A stretch of DNA of 64,000 nt from Tenebrio molitor (taxonomy: Eukaryota; Arthropoda; Insecta; Coleoptera; Tenebrionidae), in contig NC_091048.1 in NCBI RefSeq assembly GCF_963966145.1, forward strand, positions 28,086,001-28,150,000, given 5' to 3'. The notes under the pieces are model-generated. The model did no database searches, was not told the origin of the DNA, and worked only from the letters and a program-made list of their open reading frames with translations. The first letter of the stretch is position 1, and every line of letters begins with the position of its first letter. Below, piece after piece: positions 12,531 to 23,560 of the stretch. Both the position numbers and the translations under genes were made by a program.

Positions 12531-13240
12531 TAGTTCTCATTTTTTAAATATTTCCTGATTCAAAATTATAATTTGGAACTCATTACAGGAACACATTTTA
12601 TTTGAAGCTCTTGAACGTAAACCCCAAACTATAGAAAGCGGAAACACGTTGTGTCGTGGCCCTTTTTATTCCTTCTTTATTTTTTTGTGTACCCTAGCAT
12701 TACAGCCAATAAGTCGTGTCAGATTCGGCAACATAGAATGCAAGATCTGTGTGAGAAATTCACTATTGCAGCAGGATGGTGCGCTGTCTTATACGAAAAG
12801 ATTACAAAACAACTTAAAAAACACTTTAGTTTTTTATTGACGGCAGTTTAGTCGTGATTTTATTAGACACGGTGTTAAGTACTGGTAGAAAGGGGTCGTC
12901 GGTGTGAGATTTGAGGGATGTTTTTGCAGGAACATTTAGCGAATGCCGAAAGTAAAATAATTTGAGTAAAGGGCGCTAATGCCATTGTTTAAAAATTTGG
13001 TCGTCGCGAATTTGCGTTAAACCCTTCCACTTGGGGAATTTATCCTGGCACACACATCCATACGCACGACACACGCACACACACGTGCGTGTCGGTTCGG
13101 TTGTCTGTGTGCGGTTATACGTTGGGCGCGATTGTGTATGGGAAATGAAATTATTAAGCGCCGTCGTTATAAAAGTTATAAAATGAAATTTCCGGGCCAC
13201 AAAGCATGTCTGGGGGAGATGATATATAGGAACGCATTTT
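12531..13240. other. Non-coding DNA with a CA/GT-rich palindromic strip
   Basis: No gene recognised. At about 13050-13115, ACACACGCACACACACGTGCGTGTCGG forms an imperfect CA-then-GT palindrome that could extrude as a hairpin. Confidence 0.4.
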
Positions 13241-13620
13241 TTGCGTACTATTTATAATGGAAAGAATCAATGTTTGTGGACGGCGTTGCCATTCCGCTTG
13301 TCGCGGAATGCGCCGCGGCCCGGCAACGCCGCCCCAAAGGATCGATGCGGCCCCTCGGCGGAGGCAACGGTTCCTCCTCGGAGATGTTCGATGGACCTCG
13401 GGCCCGATGGGGTGGCGGCCGCATCCCCCGAGCCGCAGCTCGGGGCGAGGGCTGGTCCCGCGGCCCGTACCGGGACCTGCCCCTCTCGCCCCCGCGCGAT
13501 TTATAATTTTATATATGTATTTACGGGGCGATCGTCGCTTTTTTCGACCGGAATTTAATTCAAAACAAACAAGAACACGGCCGCGGTTGTTATTCTTGCG
13601 CCGGGGAGCGGCGCCCAATT
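13241..13620. other. CpG island-like block
   Basis: One of the most GC- and CpG-rich stretches in the window (densest 13310-13500). Frames on both strands stay open for 78-154 codons, which is expected at this composition. A regulatory block or untranslated exon is possible. Confidence 0.4.
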
Positions 13621-13842
13621 AGCATAATTTAATTAGACGCGGGGGCGGCTCGAAAATGATTTTTTTGCGTTTTTTTGGGGAAAGGGGGCGCTTTGTGTGC
13701 GCCCCGTAAAGCGGAAATAAACAATGTTTGCGCCATTGACTGGTCGTAATCATATTTGCCTGGCAAAGAACCTACTTTATAGTTCATTTTGTGTTGGAAA
13801 GCTGTTTCCGCGCTGATTGGTCCTTTTAGCTCTCAAAGGTTA

Positions 13843-14100
13843 ATGCGTGGCAAAAGGAAACATCCATGTGCTTCCGCCGAGTTGGGCGCGTTAGACGCGC
13901 TCCATCTGGCCGCCGCCCCCCGAAAACGTCTAAAAATAGGCCCCCGGAACGGGAGCGGGCCGACGGAGGACCCCTGCGGCGTCCCGTCGCGGCCGCACGT
14001 CTCCTCGGTGTGCGTGACGTGGGCCACGTGGGACGGCCACGTTGATTGCACGTCCTTGACATTCGGCGTTTGCGGTGGTGATAGCAAGGAAATAAGGTCA
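13843..14100 (+). CDS. Candidate first coding exon, product unknown
   Basis: An ATG opens 86 codons that end exactly at a good splice-donor word (GGTCA|GTGAGT at 14101), leaving the frame in phase 0. The product starts MRGKRKHPC and has a basic cluster PRKRLKI near residues 27-33 that could be a nuclear localisation signal. After that come glycine/proline-rich and cysteine-containing sequence (CVTWATWDGHVDC). The frame is also open upstream to 13789, and a TTTTAG acceptor-like word lies at about 13825-13830. I recognise no domain. Against it: the DNA is GC-rich, the opposite strand is also open for about 80 codons, and the ATG context (GGTTAATGC) is weak. If read through the donor, the frame stops at 14194-14196. 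Confidence 0.25.
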
Positions 14101-14199
14101 GTGAGTAAGTCGGGTCTCGGGTCAGGGCTCGCTCTGATCGTTGACCTAGGGGATTCCCGGCTTATCCTGCCATTTTCGCCCGTTACGCCGAACTAGGCG

Positions 14200-16690
14200 A
14201 ACATCGCCGTGCCTTATTGCCGCCGCCTCCGACGCTTCTCCCGCTTTTGAGCGTCGGGACGCCGACAAAAAAGGAAGATAAGGGTTTCATTCACTGCCCG
14301 AAAACGATTCAAAGTGTTGACAAATACTAGGCGGGTCGTGATGGGGATTTCGTAGTACGGAGACGTGTGCGGTCGAGGTGCAGGGCCGGATCCGGACCCC
14401 GCCAATTAAAAATGAACCGCCGAGAACGATCGATTTCGTCGATAATTTATCACAGCGGTCATGATTAATTGACCGTTATGTAAGTTAATAAAAACAAATT
14501 TGTTAAATGTTTTTGTCTGTTGGGAACAAGTAGAGTGTGAAGCGTTCTTGCGCAACAGGCGTATTATTATTGCAATTACTTTCTTTAGCAAAATGGCAAA
14601 TTAGCATTTTTCAAATTACTTTCCTTCTCATTTTATGTAACTAATTAACAAATAATAAAAACATTCTAATTTTATCGCATGTTTTAGATTTCTATTTTAA
14701 AAATTACTTATTCTCTTTTTACGACTGCATTTGAAAAAATGTTGTCGGAAATTGGGTGAAATTACGATTTCGTGTTTTGTTAACGATATTTTCTGAGCTG
14801 TCAGCATTTCTTCTGATTTTCTATTTTAATATCTGCAACTTGAAAAAATCGAAACTAAACAGGTGCCCCGAAAATTTTGCAATTTGTTGCACAACGGTGA
14901 TTGTCATTTTTTAATTTATATTTATTTTATACATAAACATTCTCTTTACCTCCGCAGCCATTCAAAGGATTTCTTTAATGAGTATTTATTCAAATTAATC
15001 GTTATTTCTTCTTCAGTTATTTTCTCTGTGAACCATTTCTTCAATTGACTTTTTAACATTTTTCAACATCCTTTCTAACTCAAGAAACATAATTTTCAAC
15101 GAACAGCCAGTGGCAATTTTATACTTTTTTGGAAACAATACTGCAATAATGAACATTTAGTCCTACTTCCGACTGCTTTCCTTATTATGTTTAATAATAA
15201 TAACAAACTTTGTAAGCTGATTACTGTTTTTCTCTCGTTTGTTGTTCAGCTTCAGTTTTACTTTACTTAGTAATTTTTCATTTGTCTTTTCTCCCCCCTT
15301 TTTTCTTCTCTACTCTCACACACAGTCATGTTCCACTGAGAAAATTGGAAAACATAGAACTGGTTATTCTGCAGTCTTTTTACTTCTATAGTGTTAATGT
15401 ATTTTTCATAACTTAACTATAATTTTTATGTTTTCTGTCTCTTATTGTCCAGTCCTCAAATTTTTCTCTTTACTGTTTTAAATGAATAAATATACATAAA
15501 TAGATTCCTCTTACAGGATAAATCCCACAACAGAACAAAATTAACACAAATCACAATACATATACCAAGCGATCAAAAAGAAAACAAATCAACAGTACTA
15601 TCTCGTCTTTTGTTTTATCGAAACGTTTGTCTTAGTTTGTGTCATACGCACTTGCACAGTCGTTTTATTGGTTGTCTACTTCTCGAAAAATCTACTATTT
15701 ATTAATTACTTATTAATATAATTAATGCTTTATCTGCATTGGTAAAACCTTTGTATGTACCACGTATTCTCGCATAATTATTGCTTACAATTACAGTAAA
15801 CGTCTGTAGACTTTGCCGAAATCGAAAAGTTGTTTTCTAGGTTAACAGCAGCACATCGTTGATGTTTCTTTGACATTTCAGAGAAAAATAGGCTTATCAG
15901 TGGCATCGTGTTTGGCAATAAAGCTGGTAAATAATCCATTACGAATGTAAAATGTTGCTCTTGTTTATTTTGTAAATTTTCTCAATTATCAGGTAATAAT
16001 AATAAAATGCACAATTATAATTCCAACGTCTAAAATTCATGAGGCATAATTTATTATAAATATAGCATTTGAGACCATAAATTGTCTACGCCCATGCATT
16101 GAACGGTTATTTGCATAGAATTCCGCTACGACAGACTGATAATTTGCAACGCCTGCTCTGATTTATTTTCTTTTTGATCACACTCTACATATTATGATAC
16201 AACAAATTTAACAGTTAACATAGTCAGCTTTAGATATATTTAAAACTTTCTTTTCAATCTTCGTTCGTGACTTTTAACAAGAAATTTCGCTTAACTTAGT
16301 TAATATTGGTATTTTTCTATTTATTTTATTGTCCAGTTATTCCAGTTTTCACGAAATTCAACCATTTTTTTATATCTCTCTATTCTTTCTCCCCCTTCAT
16401 GCTCTGTATTCTTAATTTGTTTTTAAATCTCTCCTTTTCATTCTTTTAGTCGTCTCAATTTTTATCCAATTTTTTTAATTTTTTTCACTTCATCTCAAGG
16501 TTCTGACTTTTTTATTTTAAGTCCTTACCAACATTTTTATTGCTCCTTACCCTTATTGACATTCTATTGCTCTTCTTGACATCTCTTCAGTTCGCTTCCA
16601 ATTTGCGTGCTTTGTTTTTATCCGAAAGCTCTACATTTTGCTGTAAAATAACCTAAAAGAGGGATAAGTAATGATCACATTTTTTATTTC
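14200..16690. other. AT-rich non-coding DNA
   Basis: Long AT-rich stretch, pyrimidine-rich on the plus strand from about 14640 to 15330 and again from 16320. No gene, RNA or repeat that I can name, apart from similarity of 16300-17200 to a later tract (see 19140-19710). Confidence 0.45.
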
Positions 16691-16696
16691 ATTGTA

Positions 16697-16868
16697 TCGG
16701 GTGTTCATTTAAATTTCCGGTCAAAGAATCGATTGTGAACGCACGACGAATCACGGATCACTGATCAGCTGTTTAAATCTATACCGTTGTTCGTGTTTTT
16801 ACACGAGTGGTGCGTTCACAATCGACTCTTCAACGCCAGCTTTGACCGGAAGTTTTAATGAACACCGA
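16697..16868. mobile_element. TA-flanked MITE with about 60-bp inverted ends
   Basis: The left end TCGGGTGTTCATTTAAATTT and the right end, read inward as TCGGTGTTCATTAAAACTTC, are near-perfect inverted repeats. The similarity continues through CCGGTCAAAG and GATTGTGAACGCA on both sides with small indels. The 172-bp element is flanked by TA at 16695-16696 and 16869-16870, the duplication made by Tc1/mariner transposases. The unpaired centre is only about 40 bp and encodes nothing, so it would depend on a transposase in trans. Confidence 0.85.
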
Positions 16869-16870
16869 TA

Positions 16871-18890
16871 CATAAATTATTCCGAATAAAAATTTTCTTT
16901 GAATTCTATAATAGGTACATAATTTCTTTATTGCTATGACATTATTTACGAAAAATTGTGGTAATGTTTATCACGGTTCATTTAGTTCTTTTTAACGTTT
17001 AATAATATTAATTGTTTTTCAATTTCCCTGTTCTTACCTCGTAACATTCACCAGATCTCTGTTTTTATTTACCATTTTATTTCATATCTCCTTTCCATTT
17101 TGGGTGTAATTTCTTTTCTCTCTCAGCTCGTCAAGTCTTTTACCAATTCTTTTTTCCATTCCTTAAAACTACTTTTCTTATTGTTTCATTCTTCGGACAT
17201 TTTCCAATTTTTCTTTCATGCTGCCTCAAAACAATAATTTTTTACCGTCATCCGATATTTCTTCCATTACATCCCGATCCCCTTTTTTCGACAGTTCGTC
17301 CTTTTTATTCCGCCGAAACGTTGTACAAAATCGACGACCAACATCTTTCCGGGTTCGCTTTGTCCCCGTGTCATTTTTTCCCAATTTCTTTTCCAACTCT
17401 CCACAAATGAAAATCGGAAAATTCGCACAAAACGCAAATCGGAATTTTCCGACATCCCCCCCGACAACTTTCACCCGCCGATCAATATTGCCACCACCTG
17501 ACAATTCGTCTCCGAACCGGAGCAACAATCGGAGAAATTTGGCAAAATCTCGCAATTTCCCGATCGAAACCGTCCCCGACATGTCGAACTCTCCCCTCGC
17601 CGCCATTAAATTTGAATAGAGGATGCGCCCGCCCCCAATAACAACCGTAATAGAAATTTTTATGTGCGGTGCAAGATGGAGCACTAAATTATGTACGACT
17701 ACATTAAAAGTGATTCACAGTGTTCGTTCTGTTTTGACATTTGTGGATATCGGAGCGGAAATTTTGTGACGGGGTGTTGGTCCACGTAGACGGTGCCGAC
17801 GTGGACGGGGATTTTTCCACGAACTGCGGCGGCGGTGGCGGCGACGGTCTCCTCACGATTTTCTAATTCGGACCGCGGTCCACGTCACCGGAGTGAAATT
17901 ATCCGATAAACGTTATTACGTGGTCACGAATAAGAAAGTATCGGGAAACTTGCCGGAATGGAGGGGCTCGGTCCGGGCCCTTCCGGAATTATCGATGTTG
18001 CGTCGTGCACTAGTCACAAACGAACGCGATATAATATGTATCTGCAGATTCGGATCCTCCCGACTAAGAGGATTTGGGATGATTGCTTATTACCGCGAAA
18101 TAGATTCGTTCGGATTTATATTTTGCGTTATTAATTGCTCCAAAATTGAAGCTAAATGGATTCGCTACTGCTTGACATTAAATTAAATTTTAATGCTTAA
18201 TTATAATGTCTTCGTTAAATTTCTCATCAAGGCCCCGGATTACTCCGGTACGGATTATGTCCGTATTTGTTATTCATTTTCGCCTTTGATGCGCCCCGTT
18301 TTTTCCAAATAACATATTTGTCAATTTAATTAAACCGATTTGTTTCGGCCGTGCCGGCCCCGGGGGCGAACTGTTATTTATCGTGTTAATTTTTTGCGGA
18401 TCTTGACGTTTCCTCCAAGTGAAAAATCGCTCCCTCCGTCTCGTTATTTTTTTATTATTATCATTCTCGCGAGGACCAACTTTCCTCGGATAAGTAATTA
18501 ACTTTGTTTTATATAAAGTTACGGGGAAATTTCAATGCAAACGTTTCATTAAAACATTTGATACCCACCACCCCCCACGAAAGCGAGATAAGAGGAGATG
18601 TTATTCATATGGAAAGGAACAAAACAGTCGAGAAGTTGGAGGATTTATTAAAAAACTTTTCGAATACCTCCACCGGTTTTTATCAAAATTTAATTACGCA
18701 CGAATCTCTATCGCTAGTTTAATTTTTTTTATTTTTTGCAGGAATCCATAGGAGGCGTCCTGTAGGTGAGTCGATTAATTGCTTTATTGTCGCCGCTCCT
18801 GGAAATGAAATATTCGATTAGACCCAATTGAAAGGGGACCAAATCTAATCCTTATTCCATACACGACTTGAAACTTGATTAAATTTGGAG
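16871..18890. other. Non-coding DNA, pyrimidine-rich then CpG-rich
   Basis: 16990-17220 continues the pyrimidine-rich dispersed repeat. Open frames cross 17218-17684 on both strands (133 and 152 codons) without recognisable motifs. 17740-18010 is CpG-rich. 18480-18740 contains a 70-codon open frame I do not recognise. Confidence 0.35.
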
Positions 18891-18894
18891 ATAT

Positions 18895-19110
18895 TACGGC
18901 GGAAGAGTCCTTTTTTATTTATTTATGGTTATATGCGTTGCCTGCGACTGGAGAATGGGACTTATTAAATTTATCGCCGGGTAGAGCAACAAAAGAAACA
19001 ACAGGAAAAAATGTTTCTGTCGATTGCCGTTTCGTTGGTCCAAATTTTTCGATAAAGTGTGGGGTGAACCACCCCAAACGGGAGGTAATTCCGTTTCTGT
19101 TGTTTAATCC
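18895..19110. repeat. Duplicated module, copy 1
   Basis: Matches 19724-19890 in direct orientation. Shared landmarks in order: CGGAAGAGTC, CTTATTAAATTTAT, AGAGCAACAAAA, TTGGTCC.AATTTTTC, and the palindromic GTGGGGTGAACCACCCC followed by GGGAGGTAATTCCGTT. The two copies lie about 800 bp apart, separated by a pyrimidine-rich tract. Reading frames are not shared in a way that suggests protein. Confidence 0.75.
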
Positions 19111-19139
19111 ACAAGAGATGTAACATTTTTTTGTCCAGA

Positions 19140-19710
19140 TATCCAAGTTTTCTCAAATTTTTACATTCTCTTATTTTTCTCTATTCTTCATTTATTTTTT
19201 AATTCATATCTTCAATTCATCTTTTTAGTCTGTCATCCTGGTTTTCAACGAATATTCTTAGTTTTCTAACTATTCCAATATTTACTTTTATATTTTTTCC
19301 TTTCTCCGTTTTCGCGCTTTGTATTCTTCATTTGTTTCTTCTGGTTCTCAATTTTTCTTGAATTCTTTTCATTGTTCTCCCTCCATTTCATGGTTCTGCC
19401 TTTTTAATTTAATTTTTTAAAGTTTTGTTTCTATTTTTGTTTATTTCTTTTCTTTGTTTTTAAAACCGCATCAAAAATTTCTTTTCATTTTCAGTTCCTA
19501 TCTAGCTGTATTACTTTTTCCTTTTTATGATCTCCTCAATATTGTTCTTGTCTCGTCACATTCACTAAATCTCTCATGTACAATTTTATTTTATAACTTC
19601 TTTCCATTCCGTTTCTTTTTGCAATCCCATCAAAGGTTTTTTTTTCTTTCATAAATTTTTTTTCTTTCATTCTTCAGAGTTTTTTCACGTTTTCCTCCTT
19701 GACTAACTTT
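19140..19710. repeat. Pyrimidine-rich dispersed repeat, related to 16300-17200
   Basis: TTCTTGTCTCGTCACATTCA at 19545 aligns with TTCTTACCTCGTAACATTCA at 17031, and the match continues through AATCTCT and ATTTTATTTTATAACTTCTT. GCTTTGTATTCTTCATTTGT near 19317 aligns with GCTCTGTATTCTTAATTTGT near 16401. The spacing of the matches differs, so the copies are old and have indels. Confidence 0.6.
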
Positions 19711-19723
19711 GTATAATATTGAA

Positions 19724-19890
19724 CCGGAAGAGTCTTTATTTTGCCTGCTACGATACAACAGGCCTTATTAAATTTATTGTCGAGCAGAGCAACAAAAAAA
19801 CCAACAGAAAAAAAACTGTTTCTGTTTGATTGGTCCCAATTTTTCAATAAACTGTGGGGTGAACCACCCCAAAAAGGGAGGTAATTCCGT
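19724..19890. repeat. Duplicated module, copy 2
   Basis: Second copy of the 18895-19110 module; see that entry for the shared landmarks. It ends with GTGGGGTGAACCACCCC and GGGAGGTAATTCCGTT and is slightly shorter. Confidence 0.75.
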
Positions 19891-19894
19891 TCTT

Positions 19895-20658
19895 ATTCGC
19901 GAGGAAGAGATGCATGTAACATGTCGTACATTACGACACCATAACCATTCAAGTTTGTAGGCTCGTAAAGCCACTTTTATGCCCCTTTTACATATTTACT
20001 ACCCTTTATTTAATTCCCATATTCTTAGCATTTTATACACCATAACCGACATAGTAGACAATACAACAAGGTTGATGGCGGACTGGAAACGTCACACTTA
20101 ATCGACATATAATTGCGTCGAAGACCTTGCATGTGTCCGTAAAAACGGACATATTTCAGCGGCAGGCGTCGGACTGCGGACGACAGGGGTGTCCGTTTAT
20201 GGGCGCCGGATAAATCTCGCCCATAGCCCCGAACCGGTCCCATTTTCGGATAATAGAATAACAATCGCGCCGATAAAAGATGAAAGATGGCTCCGGTAAG
20301 GAATAAAATGTTCGTTGTTCGAGGGATTCGACGGGACGTGTGACGATTTTGCGTGTTTCGGGGTGCGGAGGGTCGATCTTAATTGGGTGCGAGTTTACGG
20401 GACGATTTATGGGACGCGGCACACAAAAATAACATAAATCATGGGGAAAGAAAGTTGCCAGGGAAAAATATCCGGAAAGCGATTAAAAATAAATTAAGTG
20501 CCGCGAAAGGGGTTTATAAATTAATTAGAGTTAAGAGAGGGCGAAGATGGGGAGTGGTGGGCGATTCAATTATAATTTCTGAAATATGGGTCCATTATCG
20601 TTATCGTTATTGCGTTGTTTTTTCGACGTGTGTAAATTTTCGAAATTCGCGAACATTT
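19895..20658. other. Non-coding DNA, GC-mixed
   Basis: Open frames at 20025-20422 (-) and 20383-20694 (+) have no recognisable domain. GC-rich patch at 20150-20420. No RNA gene recognised. Confidence 0.35.
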
Positions 20659-20676
20659 TCGTCCTTCGAGCCGGAT
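20659..20676 (+). other. 17 of 18 match to a tRNA-Tyr primer-binding site
   Basis: TCGTCCTTCGAGCCGGAT differs at one base from TGGTCCTTCGAGCCGGAT, the complement of the 3' end of insect tRNA-Tyr including CCA. A clean copy lies at 61339. No LTR is recognised on either side. It could be a decayed retrotransposon primer site or a tRNA-Tyr gene scrap; the rest of a tRNA is absent. Confidence 0.35.
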
Positions 20677-20689
20677 ATTGGCCAGTATC

Positions 20690-21254
20690 TTTGACGCAGA
20701 CAGTTTGAAAATGATTTGTCAAGTGTCTTCAGGAAACTGACTTGATCCATACCCTCTAAAATTTTTCTCTCGATACGTTAAAGAATGATTTCGCAGCCTT
20801 GATATGCAAATATCTATTATTTCGTTTCTGATATCTAGACATGATTTTAAACTTTGAATAGAAACAAATAAAGTAGCATTCATGATTTTTAGTAATTTTT
20901 TATAGTAGGAAGTGTCTAAAATGATCTTTTTGTACTCAGCCTTGGAAGTGACGCTTCCAACATCCAACGCTCAATCAGCAACGAGTTTTTCCCGATCGAC
21001 TCGAATGTAAAAATTGCAAAAAACACTGGCCCTTTAAGGCATTCAAAAAAAATCGGTCTTGATATAATAATAAAATTTAGTTCGTAACATACAACTTCCC
21101 TGGATTTTCCTCCATTAAAAATTAGGGAAATATTTATAATCGTTGAAAATTGTTCCTACAAATCCTACATAAAATACAATACAAATGAAGCAATTGTTTC
21201 TAATAACCAAAGGTCACCGCCTACTTGGTTTTATGTTCGTTTATGCCACTTGCG
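20690..21254. other. AT-rich non-coding DNA
   Basis: A small perfect hairpin TTGGAAG-TGACG-CTTCCAA lies near 20943-20961. Nothing else recognised. Confidence 0.4.
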
Positions 21255-21385
21255 TGAAGATATCTTCCGCTCATTAGGGCATTAATTAAAGGCACTCGCT
21301 CCTTCGTCGCTCGGGCTTTAAAAAAATGCTCTCATGCGGGAACATCGTCTTCCCGCACTTGGTTCGTAAATAACTATTTCTGGTG
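21255..21385. repeat. Dispersed repeat B, short copy
   Basis: Shares CACTCGCTCCTTCGTCGCTC, then ATGCTCTCATGCGGGAA and CGCACTTGGTTCGTAAATAA, with the 3' parts of the longer copies at 46149-46525 and 57110-57455, all on the plus strand. Only the last third of the longer unit is present. Confidence 0.75.
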
Positions 21386-21486
21386 CCAGAAAGACTATAT
21401 TAGGCTAAATTTTTTTTTTAAGTTAATTACCACGTACAATTTTTCTTTTCTTTTAATACCCGCAAAAGATCTCGTATTTCCCCACG

Positions 21487-21825
21487 TCAAACGTTTTTTT
21501 TTTTTAATTTCGTGCCAGCAAACGATTCGGTGTGAAAATTTCTGACATTTCCCTGTTGTGTTTTTCCCGATGTCGTGGCGTCGGTCGTCCGTCTTGTCTC
21601 CATTCCGTTTAGTATGCGTTCATCGGCGGCTCGTTCTTGAACAGAAACCGGAGAAAGTTGCAGGAAAAGCCTTACAAATTGGCCGTGTCGAAGAGGATAT
21701 CGGGACGTGCGGAAAATCTTTGGATTTTTCCGATCGTCCACGTTTTTCCGAACGGCGGCGCGGCGCAATTTATAAATTTTATTCAGAAATAATTGGTCAA
21801 TTACCGGGAGCTTTGCACGGAAACG
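21487..21825 (-). CDS. Unrecognised 112-codon ORF
   Basis: The minus-strand frame is open for 152 codons (21945 to 21487), with the first ATG at 21825 giving MRFRAKLPVIDQLFLNKIYK and 112 residues in total. The product is basic, with RRAAVRKNVDDRKN in the middle and a lysine run at the end. The terminal lysines come from an A-run in the DNA. No domain, signal peptide or membrane segment recognised. It may be a chance ORF in mixed-composition DNA. Confidence 0.15.
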   Translation of the reverse strand, partial: RFRAKLPVIDQLFLNKIYKLRRAAVRKNVDDRKNPKIFRTSRYPLRHGQFVRLFLQLSPVSVQERAADERILNGMETRRTTDATTSGKTQQGNVRNFHTESFAGTKLKKKNV

Positions 21826-21949
21826 CATACAAAGTATAATTATTTCTGTTGTCCTGAAAATGTAATTGAAGTTCAAACATCGGGAATATAAATAATGATT
21901 TAGATATTCGACGAACCGGAATCCGACCCCATTTAAAGCGCTCACAACT

Positions 21950-23560
21950 TATTCTATTTACTTTGCATTATTTCCCGTGCGCAAGAACTTTTCCAGTATT
22001 TTCCTATTTTCCCGGCGTTGTTCCGGTCTTTTCGGGCTCGTATGTATTTTTCAATCTCCTACATACCTCCAGATATTAAACAGTCTATCTTATTTTCCCT
22101 GCCAAGAAATTTCATTATTCTGTACGATGATATATCTCGGCAGCTTTCGTCTCGGTCCCGCCGCCAGACCTCCTCCTCCGGTTGCGGGCCCGCCACCGGA
22201 GTTTCGATCTTTCGGCGGCCGATTTTCCGAATTCGCATCGATCCCCGGATTTTTCCGGCGAGATGTTTGTTTTACGCGAGCGGCCATTGTCGCGCGTCAA
22301 GTACGAAAATTGAAATATAAGTGGAGCGGTGGGGTAGGTGAGGCGGTCTATTTCCCTCCATAATACACACTTTGTATTCGGAACGAGTCTGCTCGAGATG
22401 GAAAAATATTATTTTCTTTACATCACTTCTTTCCGTAATAAGATGTCTGGAACGGGACGCATTCCGTACATTTCCGAGGGCTAATTTCGACGTTATTGGC
22501 CATTAAAAATTCGATCGGGGCCCCATTATGTGGACCCCGTTTAATAATGTTTCTGTAATGACATCATTCTCCTAAGTAGAACAATTGTGTTTTAAATCAT
22601 TTAATAACAACTTTCCAAGCGGACCGGTTCTTTAATAATATACCGTGTGGAGTTTTTATTTTATAATGTAATAATGTCCTCCAGATGGAGTGAAAGTGGC
22701 CGTACGTCGGCGGCGACGTGTGGCGGCAGCGCTCGTGCCGCCGCCATTTTATTAGATTTTTATTAGAATTTTATTTTTATCGTAGCAGTTTGATAATTTC
22801 GTCGGAGCAGTGGCGGCGCGTCCCAGCGTCGGGTGCATTAAATATCCATCAGGGGTCGAATCCCGAAAAACCCCAAACGGTGGTGGGACGGATTGATTTT
22901 TAATGCGGCATCCGGCCCGGTTAACGGCGTCTTTACGGCCCCGTTAATTGATTCCGTCCGTTCCCGGGGGGCGGCAGATCGCGTCGCGGGCCGGCGACCG
23001 CCACCGCCCCCCGAAAATCCGAATCGGGCGGTCGGGGCCCGCGCGCGCCCTCCTGCAAAATCCATTTCGTTTTAACTTGACGTTCAAATTGAATGTTTTG
23101 TAGTGCCGGGGGGCGGGCGGCGCGCGGGGACGGCGTCGGGGGTGTCGATCTCGGGCGCGCGACTGCGGGGGGAAAGTGCTCTTGATAAGCGTGATTTAGC
23201 AGCCCCGGGGATATTGATTTTTACGTCCCTCAGCCCCTAACCCGCTCTCAGTTTTATATGTCTGTTTTCTTACTGTAATAGCTCGGTATGTTGCGCGCGC
23301 CATGTCGAAATGAAGAGAAAACAGCCAGAGGGACGCGGCGGGAAAGACGGTTTTCATTGGTGTTGTGTTTCCGCGGGACGGAGTGGGAGAGAACGGCCCG
23401 TACGCAAATACAGCCATTACGGACGGTGACATCGCCGGTCCGTCGGAGGAACGCCGCCACCGGATGACCGAGGGCGCGAAACGCGACGCCGACGCGAAAA
23501 GGACGCGAACGGCACGCGGGAACCGGCCCGCACTCCCCAGACCGTCTAAGTGGAGGTAGA
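21950..23560. other. CpG-rich region
   Basis: CpG-rich blocks at 22140-22290, 22690-22750 and 22860-23560 separated by AT-rich DNA. Short arginine/proline-rich frames are open on both strands. GGGTCGAATCCC at about 22855 resembles a tRNA B-box, but there is no tRNA fold around it. No gene called. Confidence 0.35.

Noticed and set aside
13154..13622. Four overlapping ORFs (78-154 codons) on both strands
   Set aside because: GC richness removes stops in all frames; none has a recognisable domain.
17218..17684. 133-codon plus and 152-codon minus ORFs
   Set aside because: Fully overlapping on opposite strands, no motif, no splice or start support.
18895..19890. Protein-coding reading of the duplicated module
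   Set aside because: Both copies give similar short minus-strand peptides, but in different frames and with stops; DNA similarity explains it.
22830..22880. tRNA-like B-box GGGTCGAATCCC
   Set aside because: No matching A-box at the right distance and no cloverleaf could be drawn.
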